From a bacterium (GTDB lineage: Bacteria > Sysuimicrobiota > Sysuimicrobiia > Sysuimicrobiales > Segetimicrobiaceae), in the NCBI GenBank assembly GCA_035691305.1, contig DASSJF010000027.1, positions 1-64,000 on the forward strand: a stretch of 64,000 bases of DNA. Direction: 5' to 3'. Every line of letters begins with the position of its first letter. Within the stretch, counting starts at the first letter, position 1. The translations under genes were made by a program, and so were the position numbers. Below the pieces are notes generated by a model. The model searched no databases. It saw only the letters and a list, made by a program, of their open reading frames with translations, and was not told where the DNA came from. Positions 26,240 to 34,575 of the stretch are shown piece after piece.

Positions 26240-27639
26240 GACACCACCCCCACGCCACGTAGAAATCGGCCGTGGCCCGGCTCGACCAGAACCTCACCCT
26301 GGCGGTAGACGACCGTCCCGCGGACAAGGGTCATCACCGGCACGCCGCGCACCGTCACACCGTCGAACCAGCGGGCCGTCGCACGCGCTTGGGAGAACCC
26401 GTCGCCCGCGTGCAGAACGCGTTCCTGCGCCAGATCCACGACGGCGAGGTCCGCGTCGGCGCCCGGTCGGATCGCGCCCTTTCGCGGATAGAGCCCGAAA
26501 ATGCGCGCCGGGTTCTCGCTCGTCAGTGCGACGAGCCGCTCGAGCGACAGGCGGCCGGCGTTCACTTGGGTCAGCAGGCCCGGCAGCATCGTCTCGAGTC
26601 CGGGGTGCCCGGCCGGCGTCTTCCAGATGTCGTCGGGGTGGCGTGCTTTCTCGTCCGCTGCATAGGGCGCGTGATCGGTGGCGATCGCGTCGATGCTGCC
26701 GTCGTTGACAAACTCCCACAGGCGGTCGCGGCTTTCGGGACTACGCAGCGGCGGGTGCACCTTGCCCCACGGGCCGAAGCGGGCCATGTCCTCCGAAGAA
26801 AACAGCAGATACTGCGGGCATGTCTCGACCGTGATCGGCTGGCCTTCCGCCCGACGCCGCGCCGAAAGCACGACGGCATCCGGCGAGCTCATGTGGACGA
26901 GATGCACGCGCGCACGCGCCTCACGCGCCAGCGAAAGTGTCTCGGCGGCCGAGACGATCTCGCAGAGCTCGGGCCGGCCGAGATTGTGGTGCTCGGGCCG
27001 GTTCTTCCCTTCCGCCTGAGCCTTCGCGGTAAAGTACCGGCCCAAGCGGTCGTCTTCGACGTGCACCGCGTGCGGCAGGCCGGTCGGCGCGGATTCCCGG
27101 AAGCGTTCAAGCATATCGGCAGGCTCGGCGGCGCGGACACCGCCTTCCAGGCGGGCCTTCTCGGAGCCAGGCAGCGCCTGTACGCGAAAAGTCTTGAACG
27201 CGATGGCGCCGGCCGCCGCCAGACCCAAGGCTGCATTGGGGTTCGAGGCGCCAAGCCCGCCGTAGAGTCCAAAGTCGACAATGGCGCGCCGCTCCACCGC
27301 CCGCCGCCGGGCGGCCAGCCGCTCCCCCGAATCGGTGGCCGGGACGGAGTTAGGCATCTCGAGGATGGTCGTCACGCCGCCTGCCGCGGCCGCGCGGGTG
27401 CCGCTCGGAAAATCTTCCCATTCTGGCCACCCGGGATCGTAGAGGTGAACGTGTTCGTCGATGAGCCCAGGCAGAATAACAAGGCCGGCCGCATCGAGGC
27501 TGTCACGCGATAGCGCACCTGTGAGCTGTCCCGGTGACGCTACGACGGCGATCCGCCCGCCGCTGATCCCGAGATCGGCACGCCGGCGCTCGCGGGGCGT
27601 GACGATGGTTCCGTTGAGGGCGACAAGATCGAAGGTCAC
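26236..27639 (-). CDS. Cyclic amidohydrolase (dihydroorotase/allantoinase/hydantoinase type)
   Basis: A 467-residue amidohydrolase of the cyclic amidase branch. The metal site is intact: H63 and H65 in DEHVHLYDPG, the carbamylated Lys in AIAFKTFRV, His in HAVHVEDD and VHLVHMSS, and Asp in ATDHAPY. The phrase EDFPSGTRAAAAGGVTT is typical of allantoinases and dihydropyrimidinases. It should open a cyclic imide or ureide ring, but the exact substrate is open. It overlaps both neighbours by 4 bases and is paralogous to the gene at 38011. Confidence 0.9.
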   Translation of the reverse strand: MTFDLVALNGTIVTPRERRRADLGISGGRIAVVASPGQLTGALSRDSLDAAGLVILPGLIDEHVHLYDPGWPEWEDFPSGTRAAAAGGVTTILEMPNSVPATDSGERLAARRRAVERRAIVDFGLYGGLGASNPNAALGLAAAGAIAFKTFRVQALPGSEKARLEGGVRAAEPADMLERFRESAPTGLPHAVHVEDDRLGRYFTAKAQAEGKNRPEHHNLGRPELCEIVSAAETLSLAREARARVHLVHMSSPDAVVLSARRRAEGQPITVETCPQYLLFSSEDMARFGPWGKVHPPLRSPESRDRLWEFVNDGSIDAIATDHAPYAADEKARHPDDIWKTPAGHPGLETMLPGLLTQVNAGRLSLERLVALTSENPARIFGLYPRKGAIRPGADADLAVVDLAQERVLHAGDGFSQARATARWFDGVTVRGVPVMTLVRGTVVYRQGEVLVEPGHGRFLRGVGVVS

Positions 27640-29708
27640 CGACCGTCTCCGTCCGCGGAGCCTGCCGGGGCGGCGGCCGGGACGCGCCTCGCCGCCCGCC
27701 GCCGCCGGCGCATATGCCCGGCGCGCTCGATACCCAGGACGAGCCTCTCCAGGTGTCCCGCCTCGATATTGAGCCCGAACTGCTCGCTCACAATGGCGGC
27801 GATGTCGTCCAGCGTGCGCCGGCCGTCAGAGAGATTCCACAGTTCGTCGGTCAGCACGAGTAAGGTATCCCAGTACGTCCGAGGATCGACGGTACGCATC
27901 CGGGCGACGAGATCCGCCATCTCAGGGTACTGCAGGCCGAAGTCGCGCGGAGGCGGCCCCTCGTACGCGGGCACGGGGATCACCGCGCCGGCATCGTCGT
28001 TGGGGGGCGCTGACGTGGTCGACAAGGCCGGCGTCTCGAGCAGCGCCAACGCCTCGCGCAGTTGTCGGCGGAGTCGTGCGGTCGACGCTTTCACGATCCG
28101 CGCGTGCGCGTCGCGCACATCGGCCGGCTCGTGGCGGACGAGACGGTCCGTCGTCTCGATCGCCCGAGCGTCGCGAGCGGCGAGATGCCGGATCGCGCGG
28201 GTCGCCCGCTGCGCGAGGACAGCGCCCTGCGCGCCTCCTTCCCGAGTCTGCGCTTCGATTGCGCGGGTGACCGCAAGCCCGATCCGCAGGCTGCCGTAGT
28301 TTTCCGTCAGGCGGGCGTACTGTGCCGCCTCATCCGGCCCCGCGTCCGCGATCGCGAGCGCGAGGGCCGCGCTGACGACCCCGGCCCGGTGGAACACCAT
28401 CGGATCCGTGTTGTCGGCGGTCAACAGCTGCGTGTGGAAATAGCGGTCAGGCCACGACATGATAAGCGGACACGGAATCCCCATGCCGTTCCATCGCTGG
28501 TTGTCGCTCCACGGCCCGTACGGCAGACTGATAAACGAGACGAGCGGGATCACGGGTTCGTGCTTGAACGGCCACGCCGCTTCCTTCGGCGTCGACTCCA
28601 GCAGCCACTGGCCGAGGTCGTTAATGAACGTGGGCAGCGAATCCGGGACACGGTAAAAGACGAGGCTGCTCTTGAGCTTGTCCTGGTGGTGGCCCACGCT
28701 GTCGAAATTGATCCCGCACAACATGTTCGGCAGATCGTCGGGGTGCCGCGCGAAGTGCGCCATGCTGCCGAGCCCTTCGGCGACAAACATGAACCTGATC
28801 GTACGCCGCGGGCGCGGGATTGTGCCGCGTTCCACGAGCGTGCGGAGCGTGCGGGCAATTTCGATCATCAGGGCCGGGCCGGCGGCGCAGTTCGCGCACG
28901 GCCGCGTGGCCGCGGACGTGTGGGAGATAAACACCACCGACTCCTCGGGGTGCTCGCGGCCGCGAATCGCGCCGGTGAGGTTCTGACCCTCGCCTTTGAA
29001 CAAACGAGTCTTGATCCTGACGAACACCCGCGCCCGGCCCTCCCGGCACCGGGCGGCCAGGCGCTCGGCGGCCGTGTAGTCTACCGTGAGCGCCCACGGG
29101 TTCTTCCACCGCGCCGGCAGCCGCATCAGTTGCACCGCATCCGCCAGACCGGTGCGCGTCCTCCACGGCGTGGTGACAAGCAAGTAGTCGGTGATGATAC
29201 CCACGGCGCCGTACTGTTCCGCCTGCGCGACGGCGCGAGACCACGCCACCTTCTCGGCATCGTCGGTGCCGTGCCTCAGCAGTACCGCCTTGCCCGCCAC
29301 CTCCCGACGAGCGTAGTCGGCGTCGGTCAGCCCGGCGCCGACGTCGACGACCTCGACGCCTACGCCCTCGTCGGGCGTCGAGGGACACCACCAGGGCACG
29401 CACGATGGTACCGCCGGATAGGCCACCAGCAGATCGCGCTCGGGTAGCAGGCGCAGTTCCGCTTCGAGCGGCTCCCACGCCGGCGGCAAGGTGTGGCCGA
29501 CGACCACCGTCTCGCCGTCGAGCGGGTACCGCTCGCTCGCCACGTCTTCGGCCCCGACCTCGCCAAGCCGTCGCCGGACAAAGTTCGTGGCCTCGTGATA
29601 GCCGGACGAGCCCGGCGAGCGGACGTAACAGGTGATCGCTTCCGTGTCCTGCTTCGCCGCCTCGCCCGAGAGCGTCGCGGCAATGGCCTCAATCCAACGC
29701 GGGTTCAT
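27636..29708 (-). CDS. M28/DUF4910-like peptidase homologue with altered metal site
   Basis: A 690-residue protein with an M28-like aminopeptidase core after an inserted PA-like region (about 100-240). The expected HxD and NDNASG motifs read SHTS (H263) and CANCAAG (C271, C274); the usual catalytic EE reads EG (E311). The later part has PYGPWSDNQRWNG and MSWPDRYFHT, as in DUF4910 peptidases. The ligand losses suggest either a different metal site, using the CxxC, or a non-catalytic role. The tail (about 490-690) is helical and Arg-rich. GGAGG fixes the start at 29708. Confidence 0.75.
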   Translation of the reverse strand: MNPRWIEAIAATLSGEAAKQDTEAITCYVRSPGSSGYHEATNFVRRRLGEVGAEDVASERYPLDGETVVVGHTLPPAWEPLEAELRLLPERDLLVAYPAVPSCVPWWCPSTPDEGVGVEVVDVGAGLTDADYARREVAGKAVLLRHGTDDAEKVAWSRAVAQAEQYGAVGIITDYLLVTTPWRTRTGLADAVQLMRLPARWKNPWALTVDYTAAERLAARCREGRARVFVRIKTRLFKGEGQNLTGAIRGREHPEESVVFISHTSAATRPCANCAAGPALMIEIARTLRTLVERGTIPRPRRTIRFMFVAEGLGSMAHFARHPDDLPNMLCGINFDSVGHHQDKLKSSLVFYRVPDSLPTFINDLGQWLLESTPKEAAWPFKHEPVIPLVSFISLPYGPWSDNQRWNGMGIPCPLIMSWPDRYFHTQLLTADNTDPMVFHRAGVVSAALALAIADAGPDEAAQYARLTENYGSLRIGLAVTRAIEAQTREGGAQGAVLAQRATRAIRHLAARDARAIETTDRLVRHEPADVRDAHARIVKASTARLRRQLREALALLETPALSTTSAPPNDDAGAVIPVPAYEGPPPRDFGLQYPEMADLVARMRTVDPRTYWDTLLVLTDELWNLSDGRRTLDDIAAIVSEQFGLNIEAGHLERLVLGIERAGHMRRRRRAARRVPAAAPAGSADGDGR

Positions 29709-29756
29709 GCGCTCCTCCTTCTTGTGCCGACCGCCAGCGTCGACCGACACGGATTG

Positions 29757-30734
29757 TCACGCGACGGCGACTCTCCGGATTTCCGCGAGACAGTCCGCGA
29801 GCCCCTCGCGCAGCGGGAAGCGAGGCGAATAGGCAAGCTCGCGCCGGGCCCGCCCGACATCGAGCCTGCAGTAGTGCTTGACGGACAGTAGTCCCGGCCC
29901 GACTTCGATCTTGCTCTCCGGTGCGAGCTCGCGCAGGATCTCCGCAGCCCGGCGCAGCGTCGCTGCCTGCCCGGTGCCGACGTTGTAGATGCCGCCGGGC
30001 GTGGCCGTCGCCAGCGCAGCGCACACGCATCCGTGCGCGCAATCCTTGACGTGGACTGCGTCGAACCCCTGATCCCCACCCGTCTCCAGATGGAACGGAC
30101 GCCTGAAGGCCGCCGCCATCAGCATGTCGGTGAGCGGACCCGCTCCGCGCGGCTCCTTATGGAAGCGGCGTTCAGCCGCGTAGTATCCTCCGAAGCGGAG
30201 CGCCGCAAACTCTAGCCCGTAGACGTGGTTGAACCAGGCGGCCATGCGCTCGCACGAGTACTTGCCGATCTCGTACGGTCGGACCGGCAGCGGAGGTGTG
30301 TCTTCGGGCACCGGCACGTAGTCGGGATGCCCGTGCTGCGTACCGTGAAATTCCGGGTAGAGTGACCACGTCGAAGCAAAGACGAGGCGTCGCACGCCGC
30401 TGAGCCGGCAGGCCTCGAGCACGTTCAAGAAACCGCCGACGTTCACGGTGTGGTTGGCAAGCGGGTGGCGGTTGTACCAGTCACCGACGAGCGCCGCGAG
30501 GTGCACGACGCGCTCCGACCGGACGTCGCGCAGCACGTCGAGGACCTGGGCGAGGTCCTGAATGTCGATCCGCCGATATTCGAGGCCGTCGAGACCGTCG
30601 AGCAACGGCCCGGGGCCGGGCAGGATGTCGGCCGCCACCACAGCGGCTCCACGCTCGCGCAGCTGGCGTACGGTATGCGAGCCGACCACGCCCGCGGCGC
30701 CGGTGACCAGGATCGGCGTCGTGCTCATCGTCAT
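29757..30734 (-). CDS. NAD-dependent epimerase/dehydratase (extended SDR)
   Basis: A 325-residue extended SDR with ILVTGAAGVVGSH at 8-20 and the active site FASTWSLY plus Y154-x3-K158 (YEIGK). It is clearly related to the 20541 gene, sharing layout, a GTPYGHP/GTQHGHP motif and the VPVPED segment. It lies between the permease gene and the M28-like gene. GGAGGAGCAAC precedes the ATG at 30734. Substrate unknown; in this context it may modify a sugar or cyclitol part of an imported conjugate (inference). Confidence 0.88.
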   Translation of the reverse strand: MTMSTTPILVTGAAGVVGSHTVRQLRERGAAVVAADILPGPGPLLDGLDGLEYRRIDIQDLAQVLDVLRDVRSERVVHLAALVGDWYNRHPLANHTVNVGGFLNVLEACRLSGVRRLVFASTWSLYPEFHGTQHGHPDYVPVPEDTPPLPVRPYEIGKYSCERMAAWFNHVYGLEFAALRFGGYYAAERRFHKEPRGAGPLTDMLMAAAFRRPFHLETGGDQGFDAVHVKDCAHGCVCAALATATPGGIYNVGTGQAATLRRAAEILRELAPESKIEVGPGLLSVKHYCRLDVGRARRELAYSPRFPLREGLADCLAEIRRVAVA

Positions 30735-30769
30735 GTTGCTCCTCCGTTCGTGCGTCGTACACCGGCGCT

Positions 30770-31705
30770 TCAGTCGCCCGCCGCAGACGCGTATTCGCCG
30801 CGGAGTCGCGGGTCGAGCGCGTCGCGAATTCCGTCGCCGAGCAGGTTGAAACCCAGCACAGTGGCGACGATCGCGAGGCCGGGCGCCAGCGAGATCCACG
30901 GCGCACGCGGCAGGAACCGGGTGCCGTCAGCGATGATCGTGCCCCACGTCGGCGTTGGCGGCGAGATGCCCAGGCCGAGATAGCTCAGCGTGGCTTCGGT
31001 CAGGATGGCCGTCGACACCTTGAGCGTCATGAGCACGATGATCGGCGACCAGGAGTTGGGCAGCAGGTGCCGGGTGATGAGGCGGCGATGTCCTGCGCCG
31101 AGTGCCCGGGCCGCCTCGACGTACTCCCGGCCGCGGTGCCGTACAATCTCGGCCCGCGCCAGCCGTGCGAAAGCCGGCACGTTGGCAATGCCGACGGCCA
31201 GCATGACATTCATGACGCCGCCACCCAGCACGGCGACGATCGCGATCGCCAGCAGGATGAGTGGAAACGCCATCAACACCTCGACCACGGCCATGAGCGT
31301 TTGGTCCAAAATGCCACCGAAGTAGCCGGCCAGAACGCCGGCGGCCGTCCCGGCGCCTGAGGCGACGGCCACCGAGAGGACGCCGACCAGCAGCGACACG
31401 CGTGCCCCGTACATGAGCCGCGACAGCAGATCGCGGCCGAAGTGGTCCGTCCCGAGCACGTGGGCCGCGGACCCAGGCGGCCGGAGGCGCTCGAAAACGG
31501 CCTGCCGGATGGGATCGTGAGGCGCAAGCAGCGGCGCGAGCAATGCCACAAGGGTTACCGTGCCGACGACCACTAGCCCGGCTGCGGCGCTGCGGCGTCG
31601 CCATACCGCGCGTAGCGCGTCCGCGGCCGGCGTGGCACGGCCGGCGGCCGGCGCGATCGTTCGCGCGGCATCATTGATACCGGATGCGCGGGTCGAGGCA
31701 CGCAT
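30770..31705 (-). CDS. ABC transporter permease (DppC/OppC type)
   Basis: A 311-residue inner-membrane permease of peptide/nickel ABC importers. The N-terminal OppC region has RPPGSAAHVLGTDHFGRDLL, and the ATPase-contacting EAA loop reads YVEAARALGAGHRRLITRH. Six or so hydrophobic segments follow, ending LLGDGIRDALDPRLRG. It overlaps the DppB-type gene by 35 bases. No ATPase gene is in the operon, so a shared ATPase encoded elsewhere is required. Confidence 0.93.
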   Translation of the reverse strand: MRASTRASGINDAARTIAPAAGRATPAADALRAVWRRRSAAAGLVVVGTVTLVALLAPLLAPHDPIRQAVFERLRPPGSAAHVLGTDHFGRDLLSRLMYGARVSLLVGVLSVAVASGAGTAAGVLAGYFGGILDQTLMAVVEVLMAFPLILLAIAIVAVLGGGVMNVMLAVGIANVPAFARLARAEIVRHRGREYVEAARALGAGHRRLITRHLLPNSWSPIIVLMTLKVSTAILTEATLSYLGLGISPPTPTWGTIIADGTRFLPRAPWISLAPGLAIVATVLGFNLLGDGIRDALDPRLRGEYASAAGD

Positions 31706-32609
31706 AGCTGAGGTCCACCAGCAGGTTGATCACCACGAGGCTGAAGGCAAAGATCATGATCGCGCCCTGGATCGTCGGATAGTCACGGGCGTAGATTGCG
31801 TCCACGAGCAGCTTGCCGAGCCCCGGGCGCGCGAAGACCGTTTCGGTGACGACGGCACCGCCGAGTAGGTATGCAACATCCAGGCCGACGATCGTCACGA
31901 TGGGAATCGCGGCGTTGCGCAGGGCGTGCTTCAGCACGACCGCCCGGCCGCTCAGGCCTTTGGCGCGGCCGGTCCGGATGTAGTCCTGATGGAGGACGTC
32001 GAGCATCGAGGAGCGGGTCATACGGGCGACGAGCGCGGCGGAGCGCGCTCCGATCGCGACCGCGGGCAACGCCAAGTGGGTGAGGATCGCGTGCCAGTCT
32101 CCCCACCGGCCCGCGCCGATCACGGGAAACAGTCCCAGCCGGTACGCGAACACATAGATCAGCAGGATCGCAAACCAGAATCCCGGGGTTGAGAGCGACA
32201 GCATCGCCACGGTCGTGGCCGCGTAGTCCGCGAGCGAGTTGCGCCGGATCGCCGCCAGCGTCCCGATCGGAACGCCGATCGCGAGCGCGAGCACGATTCC
32301 CGCCGCGGTCAGCATCGCGGTGAACGGCGCCTGGCTGCGGATCTCGTCGAGCACCGGTTGGTCGGTGCGGAACGAGTGGCCTAGGTCGCCGTGGAGGACG
32401 CGGCTCGCATACCGGGCGTACTGCACCGCGAGCGGCTTGTCGAGCTCCAGCTGGGCCCGCACCTGCCGCAGCGCGTCCGGGGTCACGTAGTCTCCCAACA
32501 CCAGCGCCGCGGGGTCGCCCGGTGTCAGGTGGATCAGCAGAAACGCAAACGTAATCACACCGGCGATGGTGAGCACCATACGCTCGAGCCGGCGCAGCAC
32601 GTAGCTCAT
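31671..32609 (-). CDS. ABC transporter permease (DppB/OppB type)
   Basis: A 312-residue permease with the DppB start MSYVLRRLERMVLTIAGVIT, LTPGDPAALVLGDYV, and the EAA loop region DYIRTGRAKGLSGRAVVLKH. The GGAVVTETVFARPGLGKLLV block is diagnostic. It pairs with the DppC-type gene downstream and lies 44 bases after the solute-binding protein gene. Confidence 0.93.
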   Translation of the reverse strand: MSYVLRRLERMVLTIAGVITFAFLLIHLTPGDPAALVLGDYVTPDALRQVRAQLELDKPLAVQYARYASRVLHGDLGHSFRTDQPVLDEIRSQAPFTAMLTAAGIVLALAIGVPIGTLAAIRRNSLADYAATTVAMLSLSTPGFWFAILLIYVFAYRLGLFPVIGAGRWGDWHAILTHLALPAVAIGARSAALVARMTRSSMLDVLHQDYIRTGRAKGLSGRAVVLKHALRNAAIPIVTIVGLDVAYLLGGAVVTETVFARPGLGKLLVDAIYARDYPTIQGAIMIFAFSLVVINLLVDLSYACLDPRIRYQ

Positions 32610-32653
32610 CGACCGGGCCCCCGCACGGCCGCGGGGGCGCCTCGGGGCTGGGC

Positions 32654-34198
32654 TTACCGCACCGCGAACTTTACGAACTCAAACCGGGTCATCCAGTGGC
32701 CGGTATTCGCACCGTAGCCGTGCTGGCCCCTGTTGTAGGCTGTCACGTAGATCGGGTCGACGATCGGCACCACCGGCACGTCCTCGGCCACCTTCCTCTG
32801 AATCGCGGCCAGGATCTGGACGCGCTCGCGGGTTGTCAGCGCCCGCCGCTGCGCCTCGATCAGCGCATCGATCGCCCCATAGTACGCGTAGTTGCTGCCG
32901 GGCGGGAAACTGACCGAGTGGAATTCCTCGGTCAGGATCTGGTCGGGGTCGAACCTCGTGATGCCGTCGATGTTGATGTCGTAGTCGCCCGCCTGATGCC
33001 GGGCGGTCCAGGCGCCGGCCTCGAGCCGCTGATCGTCGAGCGTCACGCCGATGTTCTTGAACCACTCCTGCATCGCCGTCGCGATGACGGACGAGTACGC
33101 AGACTCCTCGTGGATAACGTTGATCTTGAACCCGTTCGGATAACCCGCCTCGGCGACGAGCGCCTTTGCCCTGGCCGGGTTGAACGGATAGCGCTCGATG
33201 TTTGCAGTGTAACCCACCATACCGGGACTGAGGATGCTATAGATCGGCTGCCCCACGCCTTCGAGCAATGCCTTGACGAATGTCTCGCGGTCGGTCGCGT
33301 AGGCGAGCGCGCGCCGAACCTTGACGTCGCTTAGCGGCTTGCGCCGGGTGTTCATGTAGAATCCCCACCAACCGGCGGCCGGGGTCGCCGTAAACGCAAG
33401 GCTGGGGTCCTTCTGGAGGTCCTTGTACACCTGCACGTCCCGGACGATCATGAAGTTGATCTCACCACGCCGCAGCGCTAGCGCTGCCGTGTTGTCGTCG
33501 GGGACGATCTTCCAGACGATACGCTTGGCCGCCGGCGCCCCCCGGAAGTAATGCGCATTGGCGTCAAGCACGATCTCCTGGCGGGGCGCGTAGCTCGCAA
33601 ACTGGAACGCCCCGGTCCCAATCGGATTGAGCGAAAACTTGGACCCCAACTGTTCGACGGCCCGCTGGCTGACGATGTACCCGGGCCGGAACGCCAGCAC
33701 GGCTGCGAGGAAGCTCGACGACGGCGCGTTGAGGACGACGCGAACGGTGTACTTGTCAGGGGTATCAACCGACTGGATGATCTGCATCGAGTCCCGGTAG
33801 GGCGACTTCGTCTCGGGATTGAGAATCCGGTCGAAGCTGAACTTCACGTCGGCGGACGTCATCTCGCCGTAGTCGTGGTGGAACTGCACCCCTCTGCGCA
33901 GAACGAACGTATACGTCTTGCCGTCCGGCGAGACGGTCCAGCGCTCGGCGAGATCGGGCTCGACGTCGAGCGAGCTGCTTTTGTAGCGCACGAGGCCATT
34001 GAACACGTTCATCGCGATCTGGTAGTCCGGCGAGCCCGGAATGCGGGCGGGGTCCAGGTTGCGGAAATCCCTCGGGTACGCGGCCACTATCACCTGCTCG
34101 CGCGCCGGGCCAGACTGCGGCAATCCAACAGCCGGAAGAGACACCACGGCCAGGACGGCGGCAAGAGCACCGGCCAACAACTTGGGCTCACTGCGCAT
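32654..34198 (-). CDS. ABC transporter solute-binding protein, family 5
   Basis: A 514-residue extracytoplasmic binding protein of the peptide/nickel family (SBP_bac_5). It has a Sec signal peptide at about 1-27 (hydrophobic LLAGALAAVLAVVSLPAVG). Blocks include EPDLAERWTVSPDGKTYTF, LRRGVQFHHDYG and NEITFRI-type family spacing. It is the first gene of the nine-gene minus-strand operon and sits 70 bases from conserved element B. The ligand is probably a peptide or peptide-like amide, given the downstream hydrolase homologues. Confidence 0.92.
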   Translation of the reverse strand: MRSEPKLLAGALAAVLAVVSLPAVGLPQSGPAREQVIVAAYPRDFRNLDPARIPGSPDYQIAMNVFNGLVRYKSSSLDVEPDLAERWTVSPDGKTYTFVLRRGVQFHHDYGEMTSADVKFSFDRILNPETKSPYRDSMQIIQSVDTPDKYTVRVVLNAPSSSFLAAVLAFRPGYIVSQRAVEQLGSKFSLNPIGTGAFQFASYAPRQEIVLDANAHYFRGAPAAKRIVWKIVPDDNTAALALRRGEINFMIVRDVQVYKDLQKDPSLAFTATPAAGWWGFYMNTRRKPLSDVKVRRALAYATDRETFVKALLEGVGQPIYSILSPGMVGYTANIERYPFNPARAKALVAEAGYPNGFKINVIHEESAYSSVIATAMQEWFKNIGVTLDDQRLEAGAWTARHQAGDYDINIDGITRFDPDQILTEEFHSVSFPPGSNYAYYGAIDALIEAQRRALTTRERVQILAAIQRKVAEDVPVVPIVDPIYVTAYNRGQHGYGANTGHWMTRFEFVKFAVR

Positions 34199-34575
34199 TG
34201 TCAGGACCTCCTTCTCCTTAGGTGTGAGTTAGATGTGAGGTGTTGCGCCGGTGTTGGAGTCGGTGTCAAAAGGGTTCATGTGGTGGCTGTTGAAGTCCTG
34301 CCGCATTCGAAACGGCGTTCCGAGAGTTACCGATCAACACCCTAGGATCGCACGATCATTCCACAGAAGGGCAGGTGCGCCGCAGTAAGCGTGTACCGTC
34401 CAGCACGACAATCAGCCGGCCCGGCACGAGATCGGCTGCGAGACGCAGTACACCCTTCATGTATCGCGGGCCGCTCGCCTGAAACCGCGGAACTGCTCCG
34501 ATGTCGGATAGACAAGGGAACGCCCACGCCACGGGCCAAACACTGTGGCGACTCATGACAACGGGGGTGCACGGG
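34199..34575. other. Divergent intergenic region between two transporter operons
   Basis: About 375 bases separate the two divergent solute-binding protein genes. Conserved element B (34269-34373) is in the middle. The strand toward 34198 has a strong purine-rich ribosome binding site (AAGGAGAAGGAGG). No clear hexamer promoter was recognised. Confidence 0.55.
34269..34373. promoter_or_regulatory. Conserved intergenic element, copy B
   Basis: The partner of copy A at 21593-21697, colinear without gaps, with eight identical blocks at identical spacing. Around offset 31-48 each copy can form a small hairpin on the plus strand with a conserved TTYGAAA loop: GCCG/CGGC here, and TGGT/ACTA (one G-T pair, slid by one base) in copy A. 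The different stem bases hint at compensatory change, which would favour an RNA element. Confidence 0.7.

Noticed and set aside
34269-34373. Conserved element B as part of a small protein gene
   Set aside because: All frames through both copies contain stops or lack shared coding pattern, and identical blocks do not follow a three-base period.
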